Below are positions 17,402 through 25,699 of a DNA stretch of 64,000 nt, piece by piece; within the stretch, counting starts at the first letter, position 1, and each line of letters starts with the position of its first letter. A program made the position numbers and the translations under genes. Origin of the DNA: Pantoea sp. AS-PWVM4 (GTDB lineage: Bacteria; Pseudomonadota; Gammaproteobacteria; Enterobacterales; Enterobacteriaceae); the NCBI RefSeq assembly GCF_000468095.1, contig NZ_ASZC01000019.1:62001-126000 (forward strand). Direction: 5' to 3'. The notes under the pieces are model-generated. The model did not search any database and was not told the origin of the DNA. It saw nothing but the letters and a program-made list of their open reading frames with translations.

Positions 17402-18483
17402 ATCAGACACTTAAGGTAGGACTTGCCCTCTCTGGCGGTGGTGCCATTGGTGCGTATCAGGTGGGCGTAGTCAAAGCCCTTGCTGAATCCGGTACCCAGG
17501 TGGATGTGATTGCCGGTGCCAGTATTGGTGCGCTGAATGGCGCGATTCTCGCCTCGTCGCCTTCGCTGGATGCGGGTGCCGCGCGCCTGCGGGAGATATG
17601 GCAACACTTAGGCAGCAACAACGTTCTGCAACTGAATAAATCGATCTATCTGCGCTTTATCACCCAGTTTGGTCTGTCGATGGGGCTGACCCCGGTGTTA
17701 GGCAAAATGGGTTGGTTGGTCAGCAATTTGATGGCACAACTGGGCGTCTCCAGGCTGACCACTCTCCAGCAGGATGAATCCTTATTGTCGGATCAGCCGC
17801 TGATGGACTTAATGAACCGGTTTCTGGCACCCGACGAGTTAGCGAGCGGCATTCCGTTGCATGTTTCTCTGTATCCAACGGACGGGGGTATTGCCGATAT
17901 CCTGCGCTGTTTACTGGCTGAGGTTGGGGTAAGTGAAACCAATGCCTCAGAATTTCAACTCGTGCAGGCGCTGCCAACAGCGCTGCAAAAGGAGGCGCTG
18001 CTGGCTTCGGCTGCTCTGCCGCTGTTGTTCAAACCACGCGAGATTAACGGCAAGCGTTACAGTGATGGCGGGATGGGCGGGTGGAGCACCGTGCAGGGCA
18101 ACACCCCGGTCACGCCGCTGGTTGCAGCCGGTTGTAACTGCATAATCGTTACCCATCTGAGTGACAGTTCATTATGGGATCGCCACTCATTTCCTGACAC
18201 CACGATCCTCGAAATCAGGCCGCGAACCACGTTACGCCGTAATCAAGGGACGCTGGGTGGCGCGAAAGACCTGCTGGGCTTTAGCGCAGAGAATATCCAG
18301 TCTTGGAGCGAGCAGGGTTATCTGGACACGATCGCTGCACTGGAGCGCATTAAGGCTCCCATGCAGGCGCGCCAGCAGTTACAGGCATCACATACGCGGT
18401 GGGATGAAAGCACCTCACACGATAGCGAAAGCCAGGATCGGTTACAGGATGCACTGGCGCGGATAAAACCATCGGGACGGTGA
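17398..18483 (+). CDS. Patatin-like phospholipase
   Basis: A 361-residue patatin-family lipid acyl hydrolase. The oxyanion motif LSGGGAIGAYQVG starts near residue 11, the nucleophile elbow is GASIG (S42) and the catalytic aspartate is in SDGGMGG (D223), giving the Ser-Asp dyad. The core resembles RssA/YlbK-type patatins. It is the last gene of the operon (ATGA overlap with the RdcB-like gene). Patatin phospholipases act as membrane-degrading effectors in several abortive-infection systems, including CBASS, so it is the most obvious toxic effector here. No signal peptide, so it would act on the inner membrane from the cytoplasm. Confidence 0.92.
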   Translation: MNQTLKVGLALSGGGAIGAYQVGVVKALAESGTQVDVIAGASIGALNGAILASSPSLDAGAARLREIWQHLGSNNVLQLNKSIYLRFITQFGLSMGLTPVLGKMGWLVSNLMAQLGVSRLTTLQQDESLLSDQPLMDLMNRFLAPDELASGIPLHVSLYPTDGGIADILRCLLAEVGVSETNASEFQLVQALPTALQKEALLASAALPLLFKPREINGKRYSDGGMGGWSTVQGNTPVTPLVAAGCNCIIVTHLSDSSLWDRHSFPDTTILEIRPRTTLRRNQGTLGGAKDLLGFSAENIQSWSEQGYLDTIAALERIKAPMQARQQLQASHTRWDESTSHDSESQDRLQDALARIKPSGR

Positions 18484-18556
18484 CGGTAGCCGGTTTGTCA
18501 CTTTATTGTCAGCATGTTGTGGGTCCCAGGCGGATAGATTGGCGTTGTATAAACAT

Positions 18557-19267
18557 TCACAGACTCATTACCCCAAACTGCCGCTGTAACGCAATTTTGC
18601 CCCTGGCGGTGAAGGTCACCTCCCGATATCCGGGCGTGATGGCTATCCATGCTTTTTGCCGGAACAGCGTCAGCAGTGCCGCACCGGCATCCCCTCCCAG
18701 ATGAAAGCGTCTTTCGCTCCAGTCGAGGCAGGCACAGCAAGCTTTACGCCGGGATAAAGGATTCAGCACCGCGCCCAGATGCAAAAAATGGGTTTTGCCC
18801 GCAGGTGTCAGTGCTGCACCTCCGGGTTCCAGCCAGCCTTCCTGCTGCATAAAGTCGTAAATCTTCACAGCGATTTCACCTGCGAGGTGGTCATAGCAGG
18901 TTCTGGCATGGCGGAGATGCCGCGGTGTTCGTGATACCGCTGACGTGCCGTGGTTTATCGTCACGCCCATCAGTGTTTCCAATAGCCCGGCAATTTCACG
19001 TCCGGCAAGGCGATAATAGCGATGTCGCCCTTGTGTCAGGCAGAGGATTAGCCCGTTACTGAGCAGCCGCGAGAGATGACCACTGGTGGTGGATGGCGCA
19101 ATGCCCGCTACCGCACTGAGTTCGGTCGCGGTCCAGGCGCGCCCATCCATTAATGCGCAGAGCATACTGACCCTCGACGGGTCAGCTATGGCGGCGGCAA
19201 CGGCTGACATGGATTGTTCCAGCGAACTCTCCGGCAAGTCATCGGATGCGATATTCAACAGGTTCAT
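18557..19267 (-). CDS. ArsR-type winged-helix regulator
   Basis: A 236-residue regulator. Residues 20-95 form an ArsR winged helix ([19 protein letters not shown], then [20 protein letters not shown] and [10 protein letters not shown]). The C-terminal half is longer than in minimal ArsR proteins and carries a [17 protein letters not shown] segment also seen in larger ArsR relatives, perhaps an effector site. The ATG at 19267 overlaps the stop of the ACT gene as ATGA, so I prefer it to an in-frame ATG at 19285. It is third in an operon with ABM and ACT proteins, which it may control. Confidence 0.85.
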   Translation of the reverse strand: MNLLNIASDDLPESSLEQSMSAVAAAIADPSRVSMLCALMDGRAWTATELSAVAGIAPSTTSGHLSRLLSNGLILCLTQGRHRYYRLAGREIAGLLETLMGVTINHGTSAVSRTPRHLRHARTCYDHLAGEIAVKIYDFMQQEGWLEPGGAALTPAGKTHFLHLGAVLNPLSRRKACCACLDWSERRFHLGGDAGAALLTLFRQKAWIAITPGYREVTFTARGKIALQRQFGVMSL

Positions 19268-19656
19268 GCAGGGGGTGTTTCCCATTCACGCGTCACTTCG
19301 GCGGCCCGTTCATCATTGTCAGTGACAAGAATAAGCCGGTTACTGTGATCGCTGTACTGTACCAATATATTCACACCGCTACGGGCAATCGCATCGGCAA
19401 TTTCCCCCAGTTCTCCGGGACGTTCCTGGCGTAATTTTCTGATCAATGGACGGCAAATGTTCCTGACGTCAAAGCCTGCGTCAGCCAGTACCTGAAGCGC
19501 TTTTTCACCGTCTTCAACCAAAAAATGAGCATGCCCTTCTTCGGCGGTTGTAAACATCCCACCCCCTTCCAGGCCAACACCATTTTTACCCAACAGTTTA
19601 CCAAAAGCAGCCAGTGAGCCGGGGGAATGCTTAAGAACAACGTGAATATCATACAT
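19264..19656 (-). CDS. ACT-domain protein
   Basis: A 130-residue small cytoplasmic protein with one or two ACT-like folds. The N-terminal half [20 protein letters not shown] is a typical ACT start (ligand loop after the first strand), and the second half ([19 protein letters not shown]) repeats the pattern. ACT domains bind amino acids or related small molecules. The frame is open further upstream, but the ATG at 19656 follows an AGGAG site and overlaps the upstream ABM gene by 8 bases. It probably senses a metabolite for the adjoining ArsR regulator or monooxygenase. Confidence 0.8.
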   Translation of the reverse strand: MYDIHVVLKHSPGSLAAFGKLLGKNGVGLEGGGMFTTAEEGHAHFLVEDGEKALQVLADAGFDVRNICRPLIRKLRQERPGELGEIADAIARSGVNILVQYSDHSNRLILVTDNDERAAEVTREWETPPA

Positions 19657-19972
19657 GGTGTGGCGACTCCTGATCTGACGAGTAATCCCGTAATACGTGG
19701 GCAACGCGAATTCTGTAAAACGCAAAAATCGAACTTTTCCCCTCTTCCTGGGCAGACTGATGCATCAGATTGTCTTTCCAGCGGGCCACCGACGTCTCAT
19801 CCTCCCACCATGACAGGGAAAGTATCTTTTCGGGATTATTCAGACTCTGAAACCTTTCCAGGGTGATAAACCCTGGCGCATCTGCCAGCAAGGGTTTCAA
19901 CTCGGAGGCGAGTTGCAAATAGCGCGCCTGGGCAGCGGGTAAGGCTTGTGCTTCAAAAAGAACCGCAATCAT
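19649..19972 (-). CDS. ABM (antibiotic biosynthesis monooxygenase) domain protein
   Basis: A 107-residue dimeric alpha-beta barrel protein of the ABM/YgiN-like group. Signs are [13 protein letters not shown], the [17 protein letters not shown] block and [17 protein letters not shown], which follow the ABM pattern of strand, helix, strand and Trp-rich strand. Members are small cofactor-free oxygenases or heme/quinol-handling enzymes; the substrate here is unknown. First gene of the ABM-ACT-ArsR operon, with its stop inside the ACT gene start. Confidence 0.82.
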   Translation of the reverse strand: MIAVLFEAQALPAAQARYLQLASELKPLLADAPGFITLERFQSLNNPEKILSLSWWEDETSVARWKDNLMHQSAQEEGKSSIFAFYRIRVAHVLRDYSSDQESPHHV

Positions 19973-20359
19973 TTCAACACTCCATCATTAAGATGGCGTC
20001 AGTTTAGGTCCGGCAGAACGCAATGCTTCGGTCGGCACCGAAATATGGAAAGTGGTCATAGCAAAAATGCCAATGTTTTGCGGTTTCTCGATGATATTAG
20101 TTACAACAGACAAAAGGGAATACAAAAAAACACTGGTTTGTGACACTGGCGAAAGATGCCCTCAGTCCCGCAATCAGGAAAAGTTTCCTGCTGACCGAAG
20201 GCGTATTTTAACGGAAATGATTAGGTTGTTGTAACTAAGGGCGCAGCGTTAATATCCTGCTACCGAAAGACCGATATGGGCAAATGAACATTGTCAGTGG
20301 CAGATGTTGCGGATAACCTTAATAACCATATAAGTTAAATGGGTATTGGGAAGGTTGTC
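19973..20359. other. 387-base divergent intergenic region with a 12-base inverted repeat
   Basis: No gene is evident. TTAGTTACAACA at 20097-20108 is repeated exactly in inverse at 20227-20238 (TGTTGTAACTAA), arms 118 bases apart. This spacing suits two binding sites of one regulator, or a DNA loop, rather than a terminator hairpin. The region must hold the promoters for the ABM operon (leftward) and the AegA-like gene (rightward). I could not place -35/-10 boxes with confidence. Confidence 0.5.
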
Positions 20360-22309
20360 ATGAACCGTTTTATGATGGCAAACAGCCAGCAATGCATCGG
20401 ATGCCGAGCCTGCGAAGTCGCCTGTGTCATGGCTCATAATGATGAGCAACATGTGTTAACCCCTGAGCAGTTCACTCCCCGTATTACGGTGATTAAACAT
20501 CAACAACAGCGTAACGCTGTCACCTGCCATCATTGTGAAGATGCACCCTGTGCCCGTAGCTGTCCAAATGGCGCAATCAGCCGCGTCAATGATTCCGTGC
20601 AGGTTAATCAGCAGCTGTGTATCGGCTGTAAATCCTGTGTCATCGCCTGCCCTTTTGGCACCCTTCAGGTGTTAATCACCCCCACTGGCAAAGCCACCGC
20701 GCACAAATGCGATCTCTGCCTTGAACGCCGGGATGGGCCGGCCTGTGCGCAAAATTGTCCTACGCATGCTTTGCAACAGGTGAATAACGTTACCCTGACC
20801 AAACTGGTGCAATCACGCCGCCTGCGTGCCGCCAGTCAGGAGGCGCAACCCTGGCACCAGGTCGCCGTGCTGCCACCTGTATCTGACCATGCCAAAGTAC
20901 GGCAAATGAAAGCATCGTCGCCACGGGGAGAAGCCGACAAACTCCCGTTGGAAATGCGCCAACAAAGCTTTGATGAAATCTACCTGCCATTTCGTGCAGA
21001 GCAGGCACAACGTGAGGCACAGCGCTGCCTCGCTTGTGGCGAGCATAGCATTTGCGAGTGGAACTGCCCCCTGCATAACCACATTCCGCAATGGATAGCA
21101 CAAGTGAAAGCAGGCAATATCGCCGCCGCCGTTGCACTTTCACATCAAACCAACTGTTTGCCCGAAATCACCGGTCGCGTGTGCCCGCAGGACCGCCTGT
21201 GTGAAGGTGCCTGTACGCTTCACGACGAATATGGCTCAGTTACCATTGGCAATATTGAGCGATTTATCTCTGATCAGGCACTGGCGCAGGGGTGGCGGCC
21301 CGATTTAAGCACGGTGCAACAGGTGAATAAACGCGTCGCCATTATTGGCGCGGGTCCAGCCGGGCTGGCCTGCGCGGATGTGTTGGTGCGCAACGGCGTA
21401 GGCGCGACAGTTTATGACCGCCACCCGGAGATCGGCGGTTTACTGACCTTTGGTATTCCTTCTTTTAAACTGGATAAAGCGTTACTAGCGCGTCGGCGTG
21501 AGATCTTCAGCGCTATGGGCATCCGCTTTGAGTTGAACTGTGAGATTGGCAAAGACATCGCGCTGGAGACATTGCTCAGTGACTATGACGCCGTATTTAT
21601 TGGCGTCGGAACCTATAACTCGATGAAGGCAAACCTGCCTAACGAAGACGCCCCCGGTGTCTGCGATGCACTCCCCTTCCTGATCGCCAATACCAGACAA
21701 TTGATGGGGCTGCCACCCGCTGCCGGACAACCGTTTATCAACACCGCCGGTCTGAACGTCGTGGTGTTGGGAGGGGGAGATACCGCGATGGACTGCGTGC
21801 GCACGGCGCTACGCCACGGGGCGAATAAAGTGACCTGTGCGTATCGTCGCGATGAGGCCAATATGCCTGGCTCCAGGAAGGAGGTGAAAAACGCACATGA
21901 TGAGGGGGCAGAGTTTGAATTCAACGTACAGCCAGTGCAACTGGAACTGGACGACAGTGGCAAGGTTTGCGGTATCCGTCTGCTGCGCACACAACCGGGT
22001 GAGCAAGATGCAACGGGCCGCCGTCGGCCAGTGCCGATTGAGGGAAGCGAGTTTGTCATGCCTGCCGATATCGTGATTATGGCATTTGGTTTTAATCCTC
22101 ACGCCCTGCCCTGGCTGGTGAGTCAGAATGTTCAACTGGATGCCCGTGGCCGCATTGCCGCCAACGTTAACAGCACCTACCGTTACCAGACCAGCAATCC
22201 GCAAATTTTCGCTGGCGGTGATGCGGTGCGCGGTGCAGACCTGGTGGTAACGGCGATGGCCGAAGGTCGTCATGCGGCACAAGGTATGATGGACTGGCTG
22301 GAAATATAA
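20360..22309 (+). CDS. aegA: AegA-like iron-sulfur/FAD oxidoreductase
   Basis: A 649-residue cytoplasmic protein very similar by eye to E. coli AegA through its whole length. The N-terminal part holds four-cluster ferredoxin motifs (CIGCRACEVACVMAH, CHHCEDAPCARSCP, CIGCKSCVIACPFG). Then comes the glutamate-synthase small-subunit-like part: CPLHNHIPQWI, a CPQDRLCEGAC cluster, FAD site VAIIGAGPAGLACAD and NADPH site VVLGGGDTAMDC. It moves electrons between NAD(P)H and a low-potential partner. In E. coli AegA has been tied to formate-dependent urate use. I use the ATG at 20360, 6-7 bases after GGGAAGG, not the upstream frame start at 20339. Confidence 0.92.
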   Translation: MNRFMMANSQQCIGCRACEVACVMAHNDEQHVLTPEQFTPRITVIKHQQQRNAVTCHHCEDAPCARSCPNGAISRVNDSVQVNQQLCIGCKSCVIACPFGTLQVLITPTGKATAHKCDLCLERRDGPACAQNCPTHALQQVNNVTLTKLVQSRRLRAASQEAQPWHQVAVLPPVSDHAKVRQMKASSPRGEADKLPLEMRQQSFDEIYLPFRAEQAQREAQRCLACGEHSICEWNCPLHNHIPQWIAQVKAGNIAAAVALSHQTNCLPEITGRVCPQDRLCEGACTLHDEYGSVTIGNIERFISDQALAQGWRPDLSTVQQVNKRVAIIGAGPAGLACADVLVRNGVGATVYDRHPEIGGLLTFGIPSFKLDKALLARRREIFSAMGIRFELNCEIGKDIALETLLSDYDAVFIGVGTYNSMKANLPNEDAPGVCDALPFLIANTRQLMGLPPAAGQPFINTAGLNVVVLGGGDTAMDCVRTALRHGANKVTCAYRRDEANMPGSRKEVKNAHDEGAEFEFNVQPVQLELDDSGKVCGIRLLRTQPGEQDATGRRRPVPIEGSEFVMPADIVIMAFGFNPHALPWLVSQNVQLDARGRIAANVNSTYRYQTSNPQIFAGGDAVRGADLVVTAMAEGRHAAQGMMDWLEI

Positions 22310-22697
22310 GATGGGGTGTGCAACCGACCAAAATATGAATTAATTGTTTCTGAATATCGATAATAACGGTTAAATTCGCCACATCTGGTGGCGAATTGAA
22401 ATCCCGACAGACAGTTAATATTTATAAAATATGTGATCGACTTCAAACAAATTTTAAAATGCCGTAAATACCTGAAAAAAATAATAACTTTATTATGCAA
22501 ATGCACATTGCCTTGCGCCAGGGTAAACCTTATCGTTTTCTGGTGGAGAAATAAATAACAACGTTAAATCAGGATTGATATGTGCAAAGCGACCTGCATT
22601 CTTCCAGTGTAAATAATTAATTTATTCCAGGCATCCCTGACTTGAAGAATTCATTATTTACATTTTTAAAATTCTATCAAGTTTAAGGTGGTGCCAG
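22310..22697. other. 388-base AT-rich intergenic region with a possible CRP site
   Basis: No gene is evident. The stretch is clearly AT-richer than its flanks. TGTGATCGACTTCAAA at 22432-22447 matches the CRP consensus in the left half (TGTGA) and four of five bases in the right half, which would fit a sugar-acid transporter promoter. An AAGGTGG ribosome site leads into the ATG at 22698. Confidence 0.35.
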
Positions 22698-24041
22698 ATG
22701 GCTCAAGTCAATGAAGTCGGCGATGTTGTTCATGCCAGGAAAACCAATGTCAGGTGGCATGTTGTTATTATCCTTTTTATCATAACCGCCGTGAGTGTTG
22801 GCGATCGCTCCACGCTGGCAATTGCCGGTAAAGATATGACCACCTCTCTGGGAATTAACCCTGGCCAGATGGGATGGGTATTCTCAGCATTCGCCTGGGC
22901 ATACTGTATGGCACAGATTCCCGGCGGCTGGTTACTGGACCGTTTCGGTTCAAAAAAAATCTATCTCTGCGGCCTGTGTTTGTGGTCAGTGTTTACTTTA
23001 TTGCAGGGTTTTGTGGAAGTTTTCCACGGTTCCACTGCCATCATCTGTTTCACCGTTCTCCTGTTTCTGGTTGGCCTGTGTGAGGCGCCGGTCATGCCGG
23101 GAAACAGTCGTTTTGTCGCCGCCTGGTTTCCCTCCAAAGAAAGAGCTACCGCCGCCGCAGTTTTTAATTCGGCACAATATTTCGCGACAGCGATTTTTGC
23201 ACCCATAATGGGTTGGCTGACACTGAATTATGGCTGGCAATCTATTTTTATCTTTATGGGTCTGTTGGGTATCATCATTACGTTCTCTGCGGCCAGAGTG
23301 ATCCATAATCCATTGAACCATCCCCGCGTGAATGACGAAGAGATTGAGTATATCCGTGAGGGCGGCGCACTGGTGGATATGGATCAGGGCAAGTCAAAGA
23401 CAGCTTCCGCATTCAATATCAGCGCCTTCAAGCAATTGGTCACTAATCGCATGTTATTAGGGATTTATCTTGGTCAATATTGCATCAACGTTTTGACGTT
23501 CTTTTTCATTACCTGGTTTCCGCTTTATCTGGCAATGGATAAGGGTCTGGATATCAAAACGGTTGGATTTATTGCGGCCATCCCGGCAATTTGCGGGTTT
23601 CTGGGCGGATTGATGGGCGGTGTGATCTCGGACCGTATTTTACGCATCACGAAATCACTGTCTATCGCACGTAAAACGCCAATTGTCCTCGGCATGCTGC
23701 TCTCGATGGTGATGGTGTTCTGTAACTATGTCGACTCGATTTACCTGGTTGTCTTATTCATGTCACTGGCTTTTCTTGGCAAAGGCATTGGCGCACTGGG
23801 ATGGGCAGTGATGTCGGACACCGCCCCGAAAGAGATGGCAGGTGTCGCCGGTGGGTTATTTAATTTGTGTGGTAACTTCGCAGGCATCATTTCTCCGGTT
23901 GTCATTGGCTATATCGTAAAAGCTACAGGACATTTTGAATGGGCGCTGGTATTCGTTGCTATCCATGCGCTCATCGCCATTTTCAGCTTTGTGGTCATCG
24001 TGGGTCCGGTTAAACGTATTGAACTGAAAAAGGCGCTTTAA
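22698..24041 (+). CDS. MFS transporter, hexuronate/glucarate (GudP/GarP-like) family
   Basis: A 447-residue inner-membrane protein with the 12-segment MFS pattern. The start is like the anion:cation symporter group: SVGDRSTLAIAGKDM in loop 1, then AFAWAYCMAQIPGGWLLDRFGSKK, which closely follows GudP/GarP. A glucarate, galactarate or related sugar-acid anion is the likely substrate, imported with protons. It sits between the AegA-like gene and two PAS-LuxR regulators, all on the same strand. No dehydratase for glucarate lies nearby, so the substrate assignment is loose. Confidence 0.85.
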   Translation: MAQVNEVGDVVHARKTNVRWHVVIILFIITAVSVGDRSTLAIAGKDMTTSLGINPGQMGWVFSAFAWAYCMAQIPGGWLLDRFGSKKIYLCGLCLWSVFTLLQGFVEVFHGSTAIICFTVLLFLVGLCEAPVMPGNSRFVAAWFPSKERATAAAVFNSAQYFATAIFAPIMGWLTLNYGWQSIFIFMGLLGIIITFSAARVIHNPLNHPRVNDEEIEYIREGGALVDMDQGKSKTASAFNISAFKQLVTNRMLLGIYLGQYCINVLTFFFITWFPLYLAMDKGLDIKTVGFIAAIPAICGFLGGLMGGVISDRILRITKSLSIARKTPIVLGMLLSMVMVFCNYVDSIYLVVLFMSLAFLGKGIGALGWAVMSDTAPKEMAGVAGGLFNLCGNFAGIISPVVIGYIVKATGHFEWALVFVAIHALIAIFSFVVIVGPVKRIELKKAL

Positions 24042-24126
24042 GCCTTTACCATGCCACGGATGGCACCGGGTCTGATTCCAGTCAACCTTCTCCTGACAAT
24101 CCGCATATTTATTACCTCAGAAAAAA

Positions 24127-24165
24127 GCCCATTTCCAAAACAGAGATGGGCGAATTCACTTCCTT
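24127..24165 (+). terminator. Probable terminator after the MFS gene
   Basis: GCCCAT (24127-24132) pairs with ATGGGC (24146-24151) across a short loop. Runs of A lie before it and runs of T shortly after (24162 onward), so it could work on either strand. Confidence 0.5.
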
Positions 24166-24255
24166 TTTTTTGTTTTTTTACTAGTATTTCCCTGATGCTG
24201 CTTTTTCAGCTTAAAAGTATGCCGTTTCAGTACAGATGTGAAAGGTTGACTTCAG

Positions 24256-24287
24256 GTAGGGTTGGATTTATGTAGGGTTATTTTTAT
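24256..24287 (+). repeat. Two tandem 16-base imperfect repeats upstream of the PAS-LuxR genes
   Basis: GTAGGGTTGGATTTAT (24256-24271) is followed at once by GTAGGGTTATTTTTAT (24272-24287), 13 of 16 identical. A degenerate third unit begins GTAGTTC at 24288. They lie just upstream of the first LuxR-type gene and may be direct-repeat binding sites overlapping its promoter. Confidence 0.5.
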
Positions 24288-24318
24288 GTAGTTCTATGTC
24301 AACGGAGAGACAAAAACG

Positions 24319-25002
24319 ATGAAATCATTATCAATACCCCATAATTTAATTCAGATGTTTGAAAATGACACCGTGGTAGGCTGGGCGATCAAAGACCGCA
24401 CCTCAAAATTTGTCTATGTAAATAAAGCATTCAAGATCTGGCAAACTATCGCCACCTCTTATGATTACGAAGGCCGTAAAATCCACGACGTTCCGGTACC
24501 AGTCGCTGAATTTGCCGATATATTTGAACAGCAGGAAAGGTTTGTAGAAAGCTCAGGAACTATTTTAAGAGCCATCACGACGCATATTCAGGGTCGTGAA
24601 AAGATAATGCAGCCGGTTTATAATATTCAGGAACCACTTTATGACGAAAGCGGCACATGCATAGGGACAATAATAAGCGTAAGACACGTTAATATCCTTA
24701 CACCCACATCATTATTAAATGGCAAGCTGAATCAACACGCCACTTTTCAAACTCCATCTGATATTTTTACAGAAAAGGAATGGGAAGTAATGTATTTATT
24801 ACTTTGTAATCTCAGCCTTAAGGAGATAAGTAATGTTCTTGGCATTTCTGTGGATGCCGTGAACGGGAGGCTGAGAAGCTCCTTCAGAAAAACCGGTGTA
24901 AACTCATCGGCGGCATTAGTTGATTTTTGCAGAACCAGTAGATTTGATAACTATATTCCTCAGTTTTTCCTCAAAAAAGGCCACATCGTCATAACTGGTT
25001 GA
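24319..25002 (+). CDS. PAS-LuxR transcriptional regulator, copy 1
   Basis: A 227-residue regulator. Residues 10-130 look like a PAS sensor (VVGWAIKDRTSKFVYVNKAF, then EPLYDESGTCIGTIISV). The C-terminal LuxR helix-turn-helix is at about 150-205 (FTEKEWEVMYLLLCNLSLKE, then LGISVDAVNGRL). There is no receiver or autoinducer domain, so it probably senses an internal ligand or redox state. It is first of a tandem pair with the next gene and lies downstream of the MFS transporter, which it may control. The base composition is AT-richer than most neighbours, which may hint at acquisition. Confidence 0.85.
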   Translation: MKSLSIPHNLIQMFENDTVVGWAIKDRTSKFVYVNKAFKIWQTIATSYDYEGRKIHDVPVPVAEFADIFEQQERFVESSGTILRAITTHIQGREKIMQPVYNIQEPLYDESGTCIGTIISVRHVNILTPTSLLNGKLNQHATFQTPSDIFTEKEWEVMYLLLCNLSLKEISNVLGISVDAVNGRLRSSFRKTGVNSSAALVDFCRTSRFDNYIPQFFLKKGHIVITG

Positions 25003-25007
25003 TAAAA

Positions 25008-25655
25008 ATGGAATTTTACTTCAAAAATTCATTGCTGGGATGGGCGGTAAAAGATCACTCATCCCGATACGTTTATGCCAATGACCGAGCCTGCAATTAC
25101 TTCAACATCCCTTCTGATAAAATAAACGGGTGTACAGACCGGGATCTGATTAAAGATATTGATAGTGTTTACCACAGCATCATACTCGATGATCAAAAAA
25201 TCGCCCGCACCGGCAGGATGAGTGTTGTGGTGAAAATCGTGAGTTATGGCGGAAAGGATGAACGCAAAGCATTCAGGGTTGAAAAACGCCCCTGGCAGTT
25301 CAAAGATGGCTCAGTCGGCATCATCTGCACTTACATTGAGTTGGCTAACGTGTATTTTTCAACGTTCATCACGCATTCCAGTCGAAGATCACTGGTATTC
25401 ACTAAACCTTCTGATTTTTTCACCGACCGGGAATGGGAAGTGATTTTGCTATTATTTTGCAGTGTCAAACAGAACATCATGTCAGACATGCTCGGTATTA
25501 GCGCCTTCACGTTAAGGAACAGGATAATACGTTGTTGTCAGAAGGCGGGAGCACTGAATACCTCGAGTCTGCTGCAATATTGCTATTGCAAGGGGTGGGA
25601 TAATTATGTCCCACCTTACTTTTTAAACAAGAGATACCTGGTCATTGAACAATAA
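25008..25655 (+). CDS. PAS-LuxR transcriptional regulator, copy 2
   Basis: A 215-residue paralogue of the gene before it. It has the same order: PAS-like N-terminus (LLGWAVKDHSSRYVYANDRA) and LuxR helix-turn-helix (FFTDREWEVILLLFCSVKQN, then LGISAFTLRNRI). The shared endings (DNYIPQFFLKKG versus DNYVPPYFLNKR) support a local duplication followed by divergence. ATG at 25008 lies 5 bases after the previous stop; a TTG at 24999 overlapping that stop is the alternative. Possible roles: heterodimer partner or modulator of copy 1. Confidence 0.83.
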   Translation: MEFYFKNSLLGWAVKDHSSRYVYANDRACNYFNIPSDKINGCTDRDLIKDIDSVYHSIILDDQKIARTGRMSVVVKIVSYGGKDERKAFRVEKRPWQFKDGSVGIICTYIELANVYFSTFITHSSRRSLVFTKPSDFFTDREWEVILLLFCSVKQNIMSDMLGISAFTLRNRIIRCCQKAGALNTSSLLQYCYCKGWDNYVPPYFLNKRYLVIEQ

Positions 25656-25666
25656 TGGGACAAGCA

Positions 25667-25689
25667 CTGGCGGACCTTAAGCCCGCCAG
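25667..25689. terminator. Hairpin between convergent genes
   Basis: CTGGCGG (25667-25673) pairs with CCGCCAG (25683-25689) between the LuxR gene and the leftward MFS gene. Probably a bidirectional terminator, although no long T-run follows. Confidence 0.45.
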
Positions 25690-25699
25690 CATGTCACCG

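Noticed and set aside
5306..18483. Naming the operon as DISARM, BREX, CBASS or Zorya
   Set aside because: I see no DUF1998 protein or methyltransferase (DISARM), no PglZ (BREX), no nucleotidyltransferase (CBASS) and no ZorA/ZorB-like motor proteins. Shared single domains are not enough.
5232..18556. Genomic-island boundaries around the eight-gene operon
   Set aside because: No integrase, tRNA end, direct repeats or transposase at either side, and no base-composition shift that I can judge by eye.
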